Positions 53,168 to 61,141 of a stretch of DNA of 64,000 nt are shown here, piece after piece (the stretch's first letter is position 1; each line of letters opens with the position of its first letter). The position numbers were made by a program, and so were the translations under genes. The notes under the pieces are model-generated. The model did no database searches and was not told where the DNA came from. It saw nothing but the letters and a program-made list of their open reading frames with translations. This DNA is from Marixanthomonas ophiurae (GTDB lineage Bacteria > Bacteroidota > Bacteroidia > Flavobacteriales > Flavobacteriaceae): positions 1,984,001 through 2,048,000 of the forward strand of contig NZ_QVID01000001.1 of assembly GCF_003413745.1 (NCBI RefSeq). The letters are read 5' to 3'.

Positions 53168-54325
53168 TTATAGATTCTGCGTGTTATCTTTACTTTGATT
53201 TGGGGTATTACCTACTGGTTTTAATTCTTCTTTTAGGCTTTGAAGTTGTTCTTCCTTAAAAACCATCGTTCTATGCGGAAATGGAATGGAAATACCTTCT
53301 TTATCAAAACGCTTTTTAATGCTTTCGTACAAATCGCATTTCATTTGAAAAGCGTCGGTAAAATTACTTGCCCAAGCCCAGGCGCGCAATGTAACAGCCG
53401 AATCGTTTAGTGTTATAACTCGCACAGCTACTTTCTTTTCATTATTGTATTTATCTAGCTCGCTTCGGTTATCTATTAAATTAGGGTGATCTTCACATTC
53501 CTCTCGCATAATGTGTTTTGCCAAATCGATATCACTATCGTAGGAGATTCCAATTTCTACCCATTGGCAACACATGCGGTCGCCCAAATCGTAATTAATT
53601 AGTTTTTCTTTATTGATTACCGAATTGGGAATGACAATCATTTTGTTTTCGTAGTTCCGTATAATAGTATGGCGTAGGGTAATATCGGTTACCGTTCCTA
53701 CCATCGTTTCATCAAGCTTGATGATATCACCTATTTTAAAAGGTTTAAACGAAACAATAAACAAACCTCCCACAAGATTTGCTAAAGCTTCTTGTGAAGC
53801 TACCCCTGCAATAACAGCAAGAACACCAGCACCACCTAGGGCGGTAGCAGCAAAGCTACGCATGGATTCAAAAGCTATAAGGATTAATAAACCACCAATA
53901 AAATACACCCCAAAAATGGCTATGTATCTTAAAAATTTGTAACTAGTCGTATCCTGATTTGCAACTGTTTTCTCCTTGATATTTCTTAAAAACCAAGTCT
54001 GCACCACCGATGCTGCTACTAAAGTGATAACCGAAACGACACCTAAGTATAAAACTAGATAAAAGTTCTCTGTGGCAGCTTTGTGTTTTTCTTCATCAAT
54101 AAATATAAATGCGAGTGCCATTATTCCTAACACAATCCAAAGTGCATTTAAGATTTTTTGAATTAAATGTATGGTCGTTGGCTCTTCTCCGTGATGCTTC
54201 TTACGGAATCTTTTTTCTAACCGATTGTGAAGTAGCTTGGTTAAAAAACGTAAAAGCAATACAATAACAACGACAGCAATTGCGAAGAGAATTGCTTCTT
54301 TATGGGTATTCCAAAACTCTATCAT
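53168..54325 (-). CDS. Mechanosensitive channel, MscS family
   Basis: A 385-residue membrane protein with about five transmembrane helices (10-215). The pore-lining helix is the Gly/Ala-rich ALGGAGVLAVIAGVASQEAL, followed by the MscS beta domain (PFKIGDIIKLDETMVGTVTDI, VIPNS). The C-terminal domain carries the alpha/beta fold. It opens under hypo-osmotic stress to release solutes. Its ATG overlaps the upstream gene's stop by 4 bp, and that gene has the GbsR-type operator candidate, so osmotic control is likely. Confidence 0.92.
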   Translation of the reverse strand: MIEFWNTHKEAILFAIAVVVIVLLLRFLTKLLHNRLEKRFRKKHHGEEPTTIHLIQKILNALWIVLGIMALAFIFIDEEKHKAATENFYLVLYLGVVSVITLVAASVVQTWFLRNIKEKTVANQDTTSYKFLRYIAIFGVYFIGGLLILIAFESMRSFAATALGGAGVLAVIAGVASQEALANLVGGLFIVSFKPFKIGDIIKLDETMVGTVTDITLRHTIIRNYENKMIVIPNSVINKEKLINYDLGDRMCCQWVEIGISYDSDIDLAKHIMREECEDHPNLIDNRSELDKYNNEKKVAVRVITLNDSAVTLRAWAWASNFTDAFQMKCDLYESIKKRFDKEGISIPFPHRTMVFKEEQLQSLKEELKPVGNTPNQSKDNTQNL

Positions 54326-54558
54326 TTGGGGATATTTTCTTCAATATTGTAAGCATAAACTGGATTCCAGTTATATGACATTAATGTTTTCGTAAATTGT
54401 TTCTTTACGGAAGGAAGCACTTTAAAAACAATTTCCATTTCTGGCGTCTCTGCTAGAGCATCTATAAAAAGGAACACCCTTTCTAAGTCTGCTTCTGAAC
54501 AATTTTCAACGATACTCACTTCGAGTTTTGGTTTTTTGCTTGCGATATAATAGAACAT
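54322..54558 (-). CDS. Small hypothetical protein, first gene of mscS operon
   Basis: A 78-residue soluble protein beginning MFYYIASKKPKLEVSI with alternating alpha/beta character (a small ferredoxin-like or alpha-beta sandwich fold would fit). I recognise no family. Its stop codon overlaps the mscS start, indicating tight translational coupling. Upstream lies a degenerate copy of the palindrome found before the GbsR/MarR gene. Confidence 0.62.
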   Translation of the reverse strand: MFYYIASKKPKLEVSIVENCSEADLERVFLFIDALAETPEMEIVFKVLPSVKKQFTKTLMSYNWNPVYAYNIEENIPK

Positions 54559-54563
54559 ATTAT

Positions 54564-54612
54564 TCTTTTAGTTAAAATATAAATGTTTAGTTCTGAAATA
54601 AAAGAACTATTA
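54564..54612 (-). promoter_or_regulatory. Second copy of GbsR-type palindrome, upstream of mscS operon
   Basis: TAGTTCT (54588-54594) and AGAACTA (54603-54609) form a 7-bp inverted repeat with 8-bp spacer. The 28-bp window 54585-54612 matches the perfect site at 55120-55147 at about 20 positions. An extra half-site, TTCTTTTAGTT, lies at 54564-54574 beside the start codon. Confidence 0.55.
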
Positions 54613-54627
54613 TGGATAAAAAAACAG

Positions 54628-55092
54628 TTATTTTTTCTCCCAGTTATCTATAATTTTTTTTGCCTCCTCACTATAGTAGTCTATAAATTGAGTTAGTTCT
54701 TTTATTTTAGTATTGTAATCTTTTGTTTCAGGTGTCCTTTCCGCTAGGATAGCTTTCATAACCTTATTATATTCTCTAAATCCATCTAGATTTTTTCTAA
54801 AAGAATCCTGCCATTGATCCATTCGAGAAAAGAAATAACGTTTGCGTTCTCCCAATTTTGTTCGGTAACCAATATAGTTTATGGTCAATAAATTGTTGAT
54901 GGCATTACTGGTGGCACTTTTACTTAAACAAAGAATAGCTCTAATTTCATCGAAAGTAAGCTCTTTTTGATCAATTACAGTTAACAGTGCGTTTACTCTA
55001 GCAGACGCAGGAGACAAACCAAACTGTTCTTGGATAACCCCATAGGTCTCCAACAATTCTTTTTGCTTTTCTGTTAAATTAATTTTTTCCAT
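54628..55092 (-). CDS. GbsR/MarR-family transcriptional regulator
   Basis: A 154-residue winged-helix regulator: the GbsR-type N-terminus (KELLETYGVIQEQFGLSPAS) is followed by the recognition region (FDEIRAILCLSKSATSNAINNLL) and a helical C-terminal domain. GbsR proteins repress glycine-betaine and other osmoprotection genes. It sits beside mscS and has a perfect palindrome in its own promoter, suggesting autorepression. The effector is not identifiable. Confidence 0.87.
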   Translation of the reverse strand: MEKINLTEKQKELLETYGVIQEQFGLSPASARVNALLTVIDQKELTFDEIRAILCLSKSATSNAINNLLTINYIGYRTKLGERKRYFFSRMDQWQDSFRKNLDGFREYNKVMKAILAERTPETKDYNTKIKELTQFIDYYSEEAKKIIDNWEKK

Positions 55093-55119
55093 AATACTGG
55101 GACAAATATACTATAAACT

Positions 55120-55147
55120 ATTTAGTTCTTTACTAAAAGAACTAAAT
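55120..55147 (-). promoter_or_regulatory. Perfect 12-bp inverted repeat, GbsR-type operator
   Basis: ATTTAGTTCTTT (55120-55131) and AAAGAACTAAAT (55136-55147) flank a 4-bp spacer. The element lies over the -33 region of the GbsR promoter (TATATTTG on the minus strand at 55103-55110), a position suited to repression. Confidence 0.68.
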
Positions 55148-55361
55148 GGTTTAAGATAACTCCGGTAGGTATTTTCAATACTCAGTATACTTCTTTTTGA
55201 ATGAAATAATTTTATTTTCAAAAGTTTTGAAGCTATCATAAATTTATGTTACCATCTTACTAACCTAATGGAAATTGGCAAGAATGCTACATTAGTAATA
55301 AAGAACTATGCGATTACATCGGGTTTATTGAACGGTTCCACTTTATTAAAATATGCTAGGT

Positions 55362-55404
55362 TGATAAAAGTCATATTTCTTTATGAAGTTTCAATTTATA
55401 TTTG
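55362..55404 (+). promoter_or_regulatory. FNR-like site and promoter of hpf-usp operon
   Basis: TTGAT-AAAA-GTCAT contains TGAT-N4-GTCA at 55362-55373. Its first base is exactly 35 bp before the -7 element TATATTTG (55397-55404), placing the dyad centre at -41.5 from the expected transcript start. The same geometry recurs at 58638-58673, 61078-61120 and 62297-62339. Confidence 0.68.
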
Positions 55405-55427
55405 AGGAAACTTAAAACCATAAAGCT

Positions 55428-55727
55428 ATGGAAATTAATGTTCAGTATGTCAAAATGGAAGCTAGTGAAGCGTTAGATACGTACCTAACAAAAAAGCTCA
55501 ATAAACTTGCCAGACAGTATGATTGGTTAATTCGTGCCGAAGTATTTTTTAAAAAAGGACAAGATAAAACAGGAATGGATTGTATTTGCGAAATAGAGCT
55601 TAGTGCCCCAGGACCTAGGATATTTGCAAGTTCGACTAATACCTATTATGAATCGGCCTTGAAGGAAACTATTCGTGACTTAAAGCGACAACTCGAAAAA
55701 CGCCATTCGCTATTTACAGCAAAATAA
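55428..55727 (+). CDS. hpf: HPF/RaiA-type ribosome hibernation factor
   Basis: A 99-residue short hibernation-promoting factor: INVQYVKMEASEALDTYLTKKL begins the beta-alpha-beta-beta-beta-alpha fold, and the last helix carries AlKETIRDLKRQLEKRH. It binds the 30S decoding region and silences ribosomes under starvation or stress. Only the N-terminal domain is present, as in short HPF. A universal stress gene follows 20 bp downstream, probably in one operon. Confidence 0.87.
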   Translation: MEINVQYVKMEASEALDTYLTKKLNKLARQYDWLIRAEVFFKKGQDKTGMDCICEIELSAPGPRIFASSTNTYYESALKETIRDLKRQLEKRHSLFTAK

Positions 55728-55747
55728 AAACAGTAAAGAACATAATT

Positions 55748-56584
55748 ATGAAAAAAATATTAGTACCAACCGATTTTTCAAAACACGCAGATTATGCCTT
55801 AAAAGCGGCTGCTACAATCGCAAAAAAACACAATGGAGAATTAGTTGTTGTGCATATGTTAGGTCTCAGCGAAGCGGTTGTAAATAGAGACGAATCCCGC
55901 GAAGTGATGGAAGCATTGTATTATATGAAACTAGCCGAGAAACGTTTTGATGAATATTTAGATAAAAGTTTTTTAGAAGGGATTAAAGTACAAACTACAG
56001 TACAAAATTATGAGGTTTTTACAGAACTAGGTATGCTTGCAAAAGACTTTAATTGCAACTTAATTGTTATGGGGTCTAACGGCAGCACAGGATGGAATGA
56101 AGTTTTTGTGGGTAGCAATACCGAAAAAGTAGTGCGTACTTCTGAAATTCCAGTATTGGTTATAAAAGATGATCAAGTGGATTTTAAAATAGACAAAGCG
56201 GTTTTTGCCAGTGATTTTAAAGATGAAAACTTACCTGCCTATTATAAGGCTATGAAGTTTTTTCAAGTATTTGACGCCGAAGTAAAGTTATTGTACGTGC
56301 ATTTACCTGCTGAACAATTTAAAAGCACCTATGAAATTGAAGAGCGAATCGTCAATTTTTTAAGTAAAAGCAAATTGGATGATGCACATACTATCAATAA
56401 TGTTGTTTTTCAAAATTCATATACAGTGGAAAGCGGCATTTTTAATTACAGTAATAAAGTTAAGGCAGATGTAATTGCAATACCTACACACGGCCGGCGC
56501 GGTCTGGCTCACTTTTTTTCCGGAAGTATTGGCGAAGATGTGGTAAACCATAGCAAAATACCAGTGATTACCTTTAAAATTTAG
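55748..56584 (+). CDS. Universal stress protein, two-domain
   Basis: A 278-residue protein of two UspA domains (about 1-140 and 148-278). Domain 1 has the start KKILVPTDFSKHADYAL and the ATP-binding segment MGSNGSTGWNEVFVGSN. Domain 2 has THGRRGLAHFFSGSIGED, so both nucleotide sites are recognisable. It is downstream of hpf, 20 bp away, sharing an FNR-like promoter. It contributes to survival under stress by unknown mechanism. Confidence 0.9.
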   Translation: MKKILVPTDFSKHADYALKAAATIAKKHNGELVVVHMLGLSEAVVNRDESREVMEALYYMKLAEKRFDEYLDKSFLEGIKVQTTVQNYEVFTELGMLAKDFNCNLIVMGSNGSTGWNEVFVGSNTEKVVRTSEIPVLVIKDDQVDFKIDKAVFASDFKDENLPAYYKAMKFFQVFDAEVKLLYVHLPAEQFKSTYEIEERIVNFLSKSKLDDAHTINNVVFQNSYTVESGIFNYSNKVKADVIAIPTHGRRGLAHFFSGSIGEDVVNHSKIPVITFKI

Positions 56585-56616
56585 CCATCTGATAATCTGT
56601 GTTGATTCTTTTTGGA

Positions 56617-56905
56617 CTAAAAAATATTCAACGCAATATCGATCATAGTATTGAAAGTGTTTTCCCGTTCTGCTGAAGAAATTTCCTTTTTTGAAACTAA
56701 TGAATCTGAAATGGTCAAAATAGCCAAAGCTTGTACCTTGTATTTTGCAGCAATGGTATAAAGACCAGCAGCTTCCATTTCAACACAAAATATATTATAA
56801 TTTGTCCATTGCTTGGTGATTACTTAATTCGTTTACTAGTAAATACACATAGCCAATCTTTACATATACCGTTTATAAACCATATAGTTTCGCTTCATCA
56901 AACAG
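56617..56905 (-). pseudogene. Decayed C-terminal half of purine nucleoside phosphorylase deoD
   Basis: The minus strand from 56823 to 56617 reads ITKQWTNYNIFCVEMEAAGL, then YTIAAKYKVQALAILTISD and ends with MIDIALNIF, a clear DeoD C-terminus (VEMEAAGLYTLAAKY and the TISD motif are family hallmarks). Further upstream the homology continues only across frame changes and stops (LFDEAKLYGL*TVYVKIG, FTSKRIK). There is no start codon and the N-terminal half is gone. I count at least two frameshifts and one internal stop. Confidence 0.72.
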
Positions 56906-56971
56906 TTTTTATACTAATTGCAGTAGTAGTGGCTTTTAGCTGTGTATGATCTATGCTTTGATTTAGTTTTA

Positions 56972-57271
56972 TTAGCTATGCTGATTGATTACCTTAATAA
57001 GATCGTTTTTCTGCAAAACCCCACTTTGTCGCCACAATTGCTTTCCTTGTTTAAATAGGAGCATAGTAGGCACACCGCGCACTTGGTATTGGGCGGCCAA
57101 AGGCTGATTTTTATCTACGTCTATCTTCACTATTTTAATAGTATCGCCCAACTCATCTTTAACTTGTTTTAATATGGGAGCCAACGATTTGCATGGACCG
57201 CACCAATCGGCGTAAAAATCAATCAGTACAGGTGTTTCAGAATTAATGATGGATTTAAAATTACTTTTCAT
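56972..57271 (-). CDS. trxA: Thioredoxin
   Basis: A 99-residue thioredoxin with the active site WCGPC (Cys24, Cys27) in IDFYADWCGPCKSLAPILK and the cis-proline in RGVPTMLLFK. It reduces protein disulfides in the cytoplasm; no signal peptide is visible. It is the last gene of a minus-strand trio after a DUF3298 lipoprotein and a TerB-like protein, probably transcribed with them. Confidence 0.93.
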   Translation of the reverse strand: MKSNFKSIINSETPVLIDFYADWCGPCKSLAPILKQVKDELGDTIKIVKIDVDKNQPLAAQYQVRGVPTMLLFKQGKQLWRQSGVLQKNDLIKVINQHS

Positions 57272-57309
57272 AGCTTTATATTTGTGAACTTTAAGATACC
57301 AAAATTTCC

Positions 57310-58185
57310 TTATCCAAACAATGGGTTTCGTTTGCTTATTCGAAGTATTGGCATTAAGCGTTCCAGGGGAATTTTTATGGAATAGCTACCTGTATAGGAA
57401 GGGCAGATGACACAATCATCAAAATAGTATTCTATATAAGTATCATTCACTACAAAATTATTTTTGTACTCAAAAAAGTCATCGACTGTAATTTCCCAAC
57501 AGTCATAATACATATCGCCGGCAGTTATTTTTTCAACTAAAAGATTATTTAATATTTTCCGGAGGTCTTCTTCACTGCCTTCTACAAAGAAGTCTTCATA
57601 GGTCATAAATACAGATTGTTCTAGGTCAAAATTTATACAATCGAAAGAATAAGAAGGGTGCAAGGTTCGTCGATAAAAATTTTCTTTGTAAAACAGCATG
57701 CTTATCAGTTTGTCATTGACGCTATATATTTTATAATCAATAGTGCGCTTTTCCCGAAACCGGTTAGTGGCAACAGTGTCGCAAATAAGTTCTGCGTCTT
57801 CAAGAATCCTGGCTTCGATGGCGGTAATACCTACGTAATAATCATTGATGTATTCATTGAAGTTAGCATAACCCGCCTTTATCTTTTCATTTAATAAAGG
57901 ATAGTGAAAGTCTAAGGTATATAGGTCAGCTTCTTTTTTAAAATTTTTCGCGATTATGAGTTCCTGTAGCTCAAACTTTTCATCAGGTTTTTCTTTTAAT
58001 GTCTTTTGCTTTAGAATAATAGATTGTTGTTTTTTTAACTCCACGTCTTCACGGTTTGTTGGTACAGAGTCTTTTACAGTTTCAACCAAATTTTTATCAG
58101 TTTCTGTTTCAGATTCAGTTTGTTTAGGATCATTTTTACAGGCAAATACTATAAAAACTAAAAAATAAATTAATAGAATGCGCAT
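57310..58185 (-). CDS. DUF3298/RsiV-like lipoprotein
   Basis: A 291-residue lipoprotein (lipobox VFAC, Cys16) with a charged linker (17-80) followed by a DUF4163/DUF3298-type domain (about 80-285). The C-terminal GSYSIKIPLERLMPIL matches the end of DUF3298 (seen in RsiV and related proteins), whose role in Bacteroidota is unclear. It starts 3 bp after the TerB-like gene, so they are translationally linked, and precedes trxA by 38 bp. Confidence 0.78.
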   Translation of the reverse strand: MRILLIYFLVFIVFACKNDPKQTESETETDKNLVETVKDSVPTNREDVELKKQQSIILKQKTLKEKPDEKFELQELIIAKNFKKEADLYTLDFHYPLLNEKIKAGYANFNEYINDYYVGITAIEARILEDAELICDTVATNRFREKRTIDYKIYSVNDKLISMLFYKENFYRRTLHPSYSFDCINFDLEQSVFMTYEDFFVEGSEEDLRKILNNLLVEKITAGDMYYDCWEITVDDFFEYKNNFVVNDTYIEYYFDDCVICPSYTGSYSIKIPLERLMPILRISKRNPLFG

Positions 58186-58188
58186 AAT

Positions 58189-58611
58189 TTAAACGTGTGT
58201 ATTGTTTTCTTGTAGTAATATTTTCAGTTTTGCTAACATAATAAGTTCAGACTTGTTTTTGCCTGCAAAGGATGCAGCTATGGCATCTGCTGTTTTCCAA
58301 ATAAGTTTTTTAATAGTTGTTGAAAACAGATTTGGGTTTTCTTTTTTGAAGTCCTTAAAATCTTCAAAACATTCATCTGGGTTCACTTGCTTGTCGTCCA
58401 GCCAATCAAAAACAATTTCTATTTGATAAGATGCATCACTGTGAAACTCATCTTCCAGAGCATCTAAATTTTTCCAGTGGGTCTTCACTAAAGTGCGTAG
58501 GGTGTCGACTTCGGCCTTTCTAATTACTTTATCGGCTGCTGCTATTGCGTAAAAAAGTTCGCCCAATTTTTGGTATAGAACTAGCTTTGGTGGTGGTTGG
58601 GTCATCATCAT
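58189..58611 (-). CDS. TerB-like helical protein
   Basis: A 140-residue all-helical protein. LGELFYAIAAADKVIRKAEVDTLR is the TerB signature: two helices with Asp/Glu residues (AAADKVIRKAE) that form an acidic patch. TerB-like domains occur in tellurite resistance and stress proteins and may bind metal or membranes. A second half (about 75-140) lacks clear assignment. It is the first gene of the operon with the DUF3298 lipoprotein and trxA. An MMM start makes the exact initiation site uncertain by 1-2 codons. Confidence 0.76.
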   Translation of the reverse strand: MMMTQPPPKLVLYQKLGELFYAIAAADKVIRKAEVDTLRTLVKTHWKNLDALEDEFHSDASYQIEIVFDWLDDKQVNPDECFEDFKDFKKENPNLFSTTIKKLIWKTADAIAASFAGKNKSELIMLAKLKILLQENNTHV

Positions 58612-58637
58612 AATTAAATGTTTTACAGTATAAAAAT

Positions 58638-58673
58638 ACTCAATGGAAGCTGTGTATTAAATGATATAAATCA
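58638..58673 (-). promoter_or_regulatory. FNR-like site and promoter of terB-like operon
   Basis: On the minus strand, CTGAT-TTAT-ATCAT (core 58673 down to 58662) is followed 35 bp from its first base by TATTTTTA (58638 down to 58631), a one-mismatch -7 element. This is the same geometry as the other three sites. A transcript starting near 58626 would have a 15-nt leader. Confidence 0.55.
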
Positions 58674-58698
58674 GGTTTCACATCAACAGTAAAATGTT

Positions 58699-58706
58699 TA
58701 TTTTTG
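58699..58706 (+). promoter_or_regulatory. -7 element upstream of PAS kinase
   Basis: TATTTTTG matches TAnnTTTG exactly. The predicted transcript start (58711) coincides with the GTG start codon of the kinase, so the mRNA may be leaderless; a stop codon two triplets upstream rules out an earlier start. Confidence 0.4.
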
Positions 58707-58710
58707 ATAT

Positions 58711-59940
58711 GTGAAAGTTTTTGAAGAAAAAAAGGGTAATATTTTTAAATTACTTTCTGAAGCTATTTCAGAGGGTATTATCATTGTAAATGAAAAACAG
58801 GAAATTGTAGCTAGTAATGGAGCAGCAAATACCATGTTTGGATATGAGGAAAATGAACTTTTAGGGCGAGATCTCAACCTATTAATCCCGAAAGATTATC
58901 ATAAAAGCCATAGAGGCCATTTCGACAACTTTATCGAACACAGCGACAGGCGACAAATGGGACACGGTCGCGACTTGTATGGGCTACGAAAAGATGGCAC
59001 TAAATTTCCTGTTGAAGCAGGACTCAATCCATTCCAAATTTATGAAAATGCTTATGTTATGGCATTGGTGAGTGATATCACCGTACGAAAACAACAAGAA
59101 TTAGAAATAAGGGAACTTAATGCCAATTTGGAAGATAAAATTACCGAACGTACCCAAGCCTTGGAAAATACGGTGGCTCAAATGCAAGAAGAAGTAGAGA
59201 AACGACGAGCAGCCGAAAACAAACTGAAGGAGTCTTTACAGAAAGAACGGGAACTCAATGAATTGAAAACAAAGTTCCTTTCCATGGTTTCTCATGAGTT
59301 TAAAACCCCACTAAGTGGGATCCATACTTCTACCACTCTTATTGGTAAATACACAAAAGAAGAGCAACAGGATAAACGTGACAAGCATTTAAAAACAATT
59401 AAAGCAAAGGTTAAATACCTAGATAATATTTTAAACGACTTCTTATCAATTGAGCGTTTACAAACTGGGAAAACTGTTTACAAATTCAGTACCTTCCCTT
59501 TAAGCAAAGTTGTAAACGAGGTAATTTACGATGCCAATATGATGTTAAAGGATGGACAGCGCATTGAATACCCACAAAACATTGATGACATTACCTTAGA
59601 GTTTGACGAAAAAATTCTTGAATTAATACTGACCAATTTAATAAATAACGCAATTAAATATTCTTCGGAAGGGGATGTGATTGAAGTGAAAGCAAAAGCA
59701 AGTGAAAAGGAACTTACCGTTCAGGTTGCCGATGAGGGTATGGGAATTCCAGAGAAAGAGCAGAAGTATATATTTAACCGTTATTTTCGTGCCGAAAATG
59801 CTTTGCTAAACGCCGGCACAGGTATTGGACTTAATATTATTAAAAGTCACTTAGAGAACCTTGGCGGGCAGATAGTTTTTAATAGCAAAGAAGGTGAAGG
59901 GAGTACATTTATGGTAACCCTGCCAATAAAAGTTAAATAA
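58711..59940 (+). CDS. PAS domain sensor histidine kinase
   Basis: A 409-residue soluble kinase beginning at GTG 58711. A PAS domain (about 10-120; MFGYEENELLGRDLNLLIP) is followed by a coiled coil (about 128-185), HisKA with His195 (MVSHEFKTPLSGIH) and HATPase with the N box NNAIKYSSEG, DEGMGIP and GTGIGLNIIKSH. No transmembrane segments. The receiver-CRP regulator 32 bp downstream is its likely partner. The PAS domain could sense redox, oxygen or a small ligand; no haem-binding residue is obvious. Confidence 0.9.
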   Translation: MKVFEEKKGNIFKLLSEAISEGIIIVNEKQEIVASNGAANTMFGYEENELLGRDLNLLIPKDYHKSHRGHFDNFIEHSDRRQMGHGRDLYGLRKDGTKFPVEAGLNPFQIYENAYVMALVSDITVRKQQELEIRELNANLEDKITERTQALENTVAQMQEEVEKRRAAENKLKESLQKERELNELKTKFLSMVSHEFKTPLSGIHTSTTLIGKYTKEEQQDKRDKHLKTIKAKVKYLDNILNDFLSIERLQTGKTVYKFSTFPLSKVVNEVIYDANMMLKDGQRIEYPQNIDDITLEFDEKILELILTNLINNAIKYSSEGDVIEVKAKASEKELTVQVADEGMGIPEKEQKYIFNRYFRAENALLNAGTGIGLNIIKSHLENLGGQIVFNSKEGEGSTFMVTLPIKVK

Positions 59941-59972
59941 GAAAGAATAATTTTCACAGATAAAATCATGTT

Positions 59973-61025
59973 ATGAATACCATTCTTTTAATTGAAGACG
60001 ATGCAGCCTTACGTGAAAATACTGAAGAATTATTGGAACTTTCCAATTATAACGTAATCACTGCCCCAAATGGAAAAATTGGAATAGAAAAGGCAAAAGC
60101 AGAAATTCCCAACATCATCATTTGTGATATCATGATGCCCGAAGTAGATGGATATGGTGTTCTTAAAAATCTTTCTTTGGACGATAAAACACAGCACATC
60201 CCATTTATTTTTCTTTCTGCCAAAACAGAACATAAGGAAATTAGAAAAGGAATGAACCTGGGGGCTGACGATTACCTTACCAAACCTTTTGAAGAAGAAG
60301 AACTATTGAGCGCTGTTGAAAGTCGTTTGGCCAAAGCAAACTTGCTTTCAAAAATGATGGAGGGAAAAGTATCTTCGGAAAAAGACAACGAGGATGGTGT
60401 CCGTAACCTAAACGAACTTAAAAACTTTTTTGACGACCACGGAAAAATACTCACTATTGAAAAAGGAGAGGTTATCTTTAGAGAAGGGCAATATGCCACT
60501 ATGATTTACCTTATTTTAAAGGGAGTAGTTAAAACCCATAAAATGGACGACAGTGCAAAGGAACTTATTACAACTTTGTACAAAGCCGATGATTTTTTAG
60601 GATTTACTTCATTAATGGAAAGTGTACCTTATACTGAATCTGCCACTGCTGTAGAAGATGTGGAGCTGGCCGGGGTAGCCATTACCGATCTCAAGGAAAT
60701 ATTAGGAAAAAACAAAAATGTATCCTTAGAATTAATGAACGTATTGACCGACACCCTTTCCGATGTAAAGGAACAGCTACTACAAATGGCCTACAGTTCC
60801 GTTAGAAGAAAAACGGCACAGACCATTCTTCAATTTGCAGAAATACTCAATAAAAAACCGGAAGATGCTATCAAGATTTCTCGGTACGACCTTGCCAGTG
60901 TAGCTGGAATTGCAACCGAAAGCCTTATTCGTACCCTTTCAGGTTTTAAGAAAAAAGGGCTAATTGAAATTGAAGGGCGAAATATCCGTATTTTAGACTT
61001 GAAAGGACTAAAACAAGAAGACTAA
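59973..61025 (+). CDS. Receiver-CRP/FNR hybrid transcription regulator
   Basis: A 350-residue regulator: a receiver domain (1-120) with Glu8-Asp9-Asp10, phospho-acceptor Asp52 (IIICDIMMPEVDG) and Lys104; a cyclic-nucleotide-binding-like beta roll (about 150-265); and a CRP-type helix-turn-helix (about 280-345). The recognition helix TESLIRTLSGF places Glu316 and Arg320 as in FNR (E-x3-R), the pair that reads TGA half-sites. The cAMP-contact residues are not clearly present. It is the best candidate for the protein that binds the four FNR-like sites nearby. Confidence 0.9.
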   Translation: MNTILLIEDDAALRENTEELLELSNYNVITAPNGKIGIEKAKAEIPNIIICDIMMPEVDGYGVLKNLSLDDKTQHIPFIFLSAKTEHKEIRKGMNLGADDYLTKPFEEEELLSAVESRLAKANLLSKMMEGKVSSEKDNEDGVRNLNELKNFFDDHGKILTIEKGEVIFREGQYATMIYLILKGVVKTHKMDDSAKELITTLYKADDFLGFTSLMESVPYTESATAVEDVELAGVAITDLKEILGKNKNVSLELMNVLTDTLSDVKEQLLQMAYSSVRRKTAQTILQFAEILNKKPEDAIKISRYDLASVAGIATESLIRTLSGFKKKGLIEIEGRNIRILDLKGLKQED

Positions 61026-61077
61026 CTATTTTTTGCTCAACATGCTTTATTTTAAAAAGCTGGACATTTTTTAAAAC

Positions 61078-61120
61078 TGACCGTTGTCATTCTTTACACA
61101 AAACCATCACAGTACTTTTG
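61078..61120 (+). promoter_or_regulatory. FNR-like site and promoter of usp gene at 61142
   Basis: CTGAC-CGTT-GTCAT (core TGACCGTTGTCA, 61078-61089) begins exactly 35 bp before the -7 element TACTTTTG (61113-61120), giving a dyad centre at -41.5. Confidence 0.7.
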
Positions 61121-61141
61121 CTATAAAGTGAAATTAACGTG

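Larger units (their letters stand above)
55093..55427. other. 335-bp divergent intergenic region between GbsR and hpf
   Basis: Contains, from left to right, the GbsR -7 element (TATATTTG on the minus strand, 55103-55110), the perfect palindrome (55120-55147), a stretch of about 200 bp without recognised features, the FNR-like site (55362-55373) and the hpf -7 element (55397-55404). Confidence 0.6.

Noticed and set aside
55275-55290. TTGGCA followed by GCTAC, resembling a sigma-54 promoter upstream of hpf
   Set aside because: The spacing between GG and GC is 7 instead of 10 bp. A class II FNR-like site with an exact -7 element lies closer to the gene.
56731-56949. Open frame of 72 residues on the plus strand opposite the deoD relic
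   Set aside because: It is explained as the complement of the decayed deoD sequence and has no recognisable features.
58662-58706. FNR-like palindrome as an activator site for the PAS kinase on the plus strand
   Set aside because: The distance to the plus-strand -7 element is 37 bp rather than 35. On the minus strand the distance is exactly 35, so the terB-like operon is the better target.
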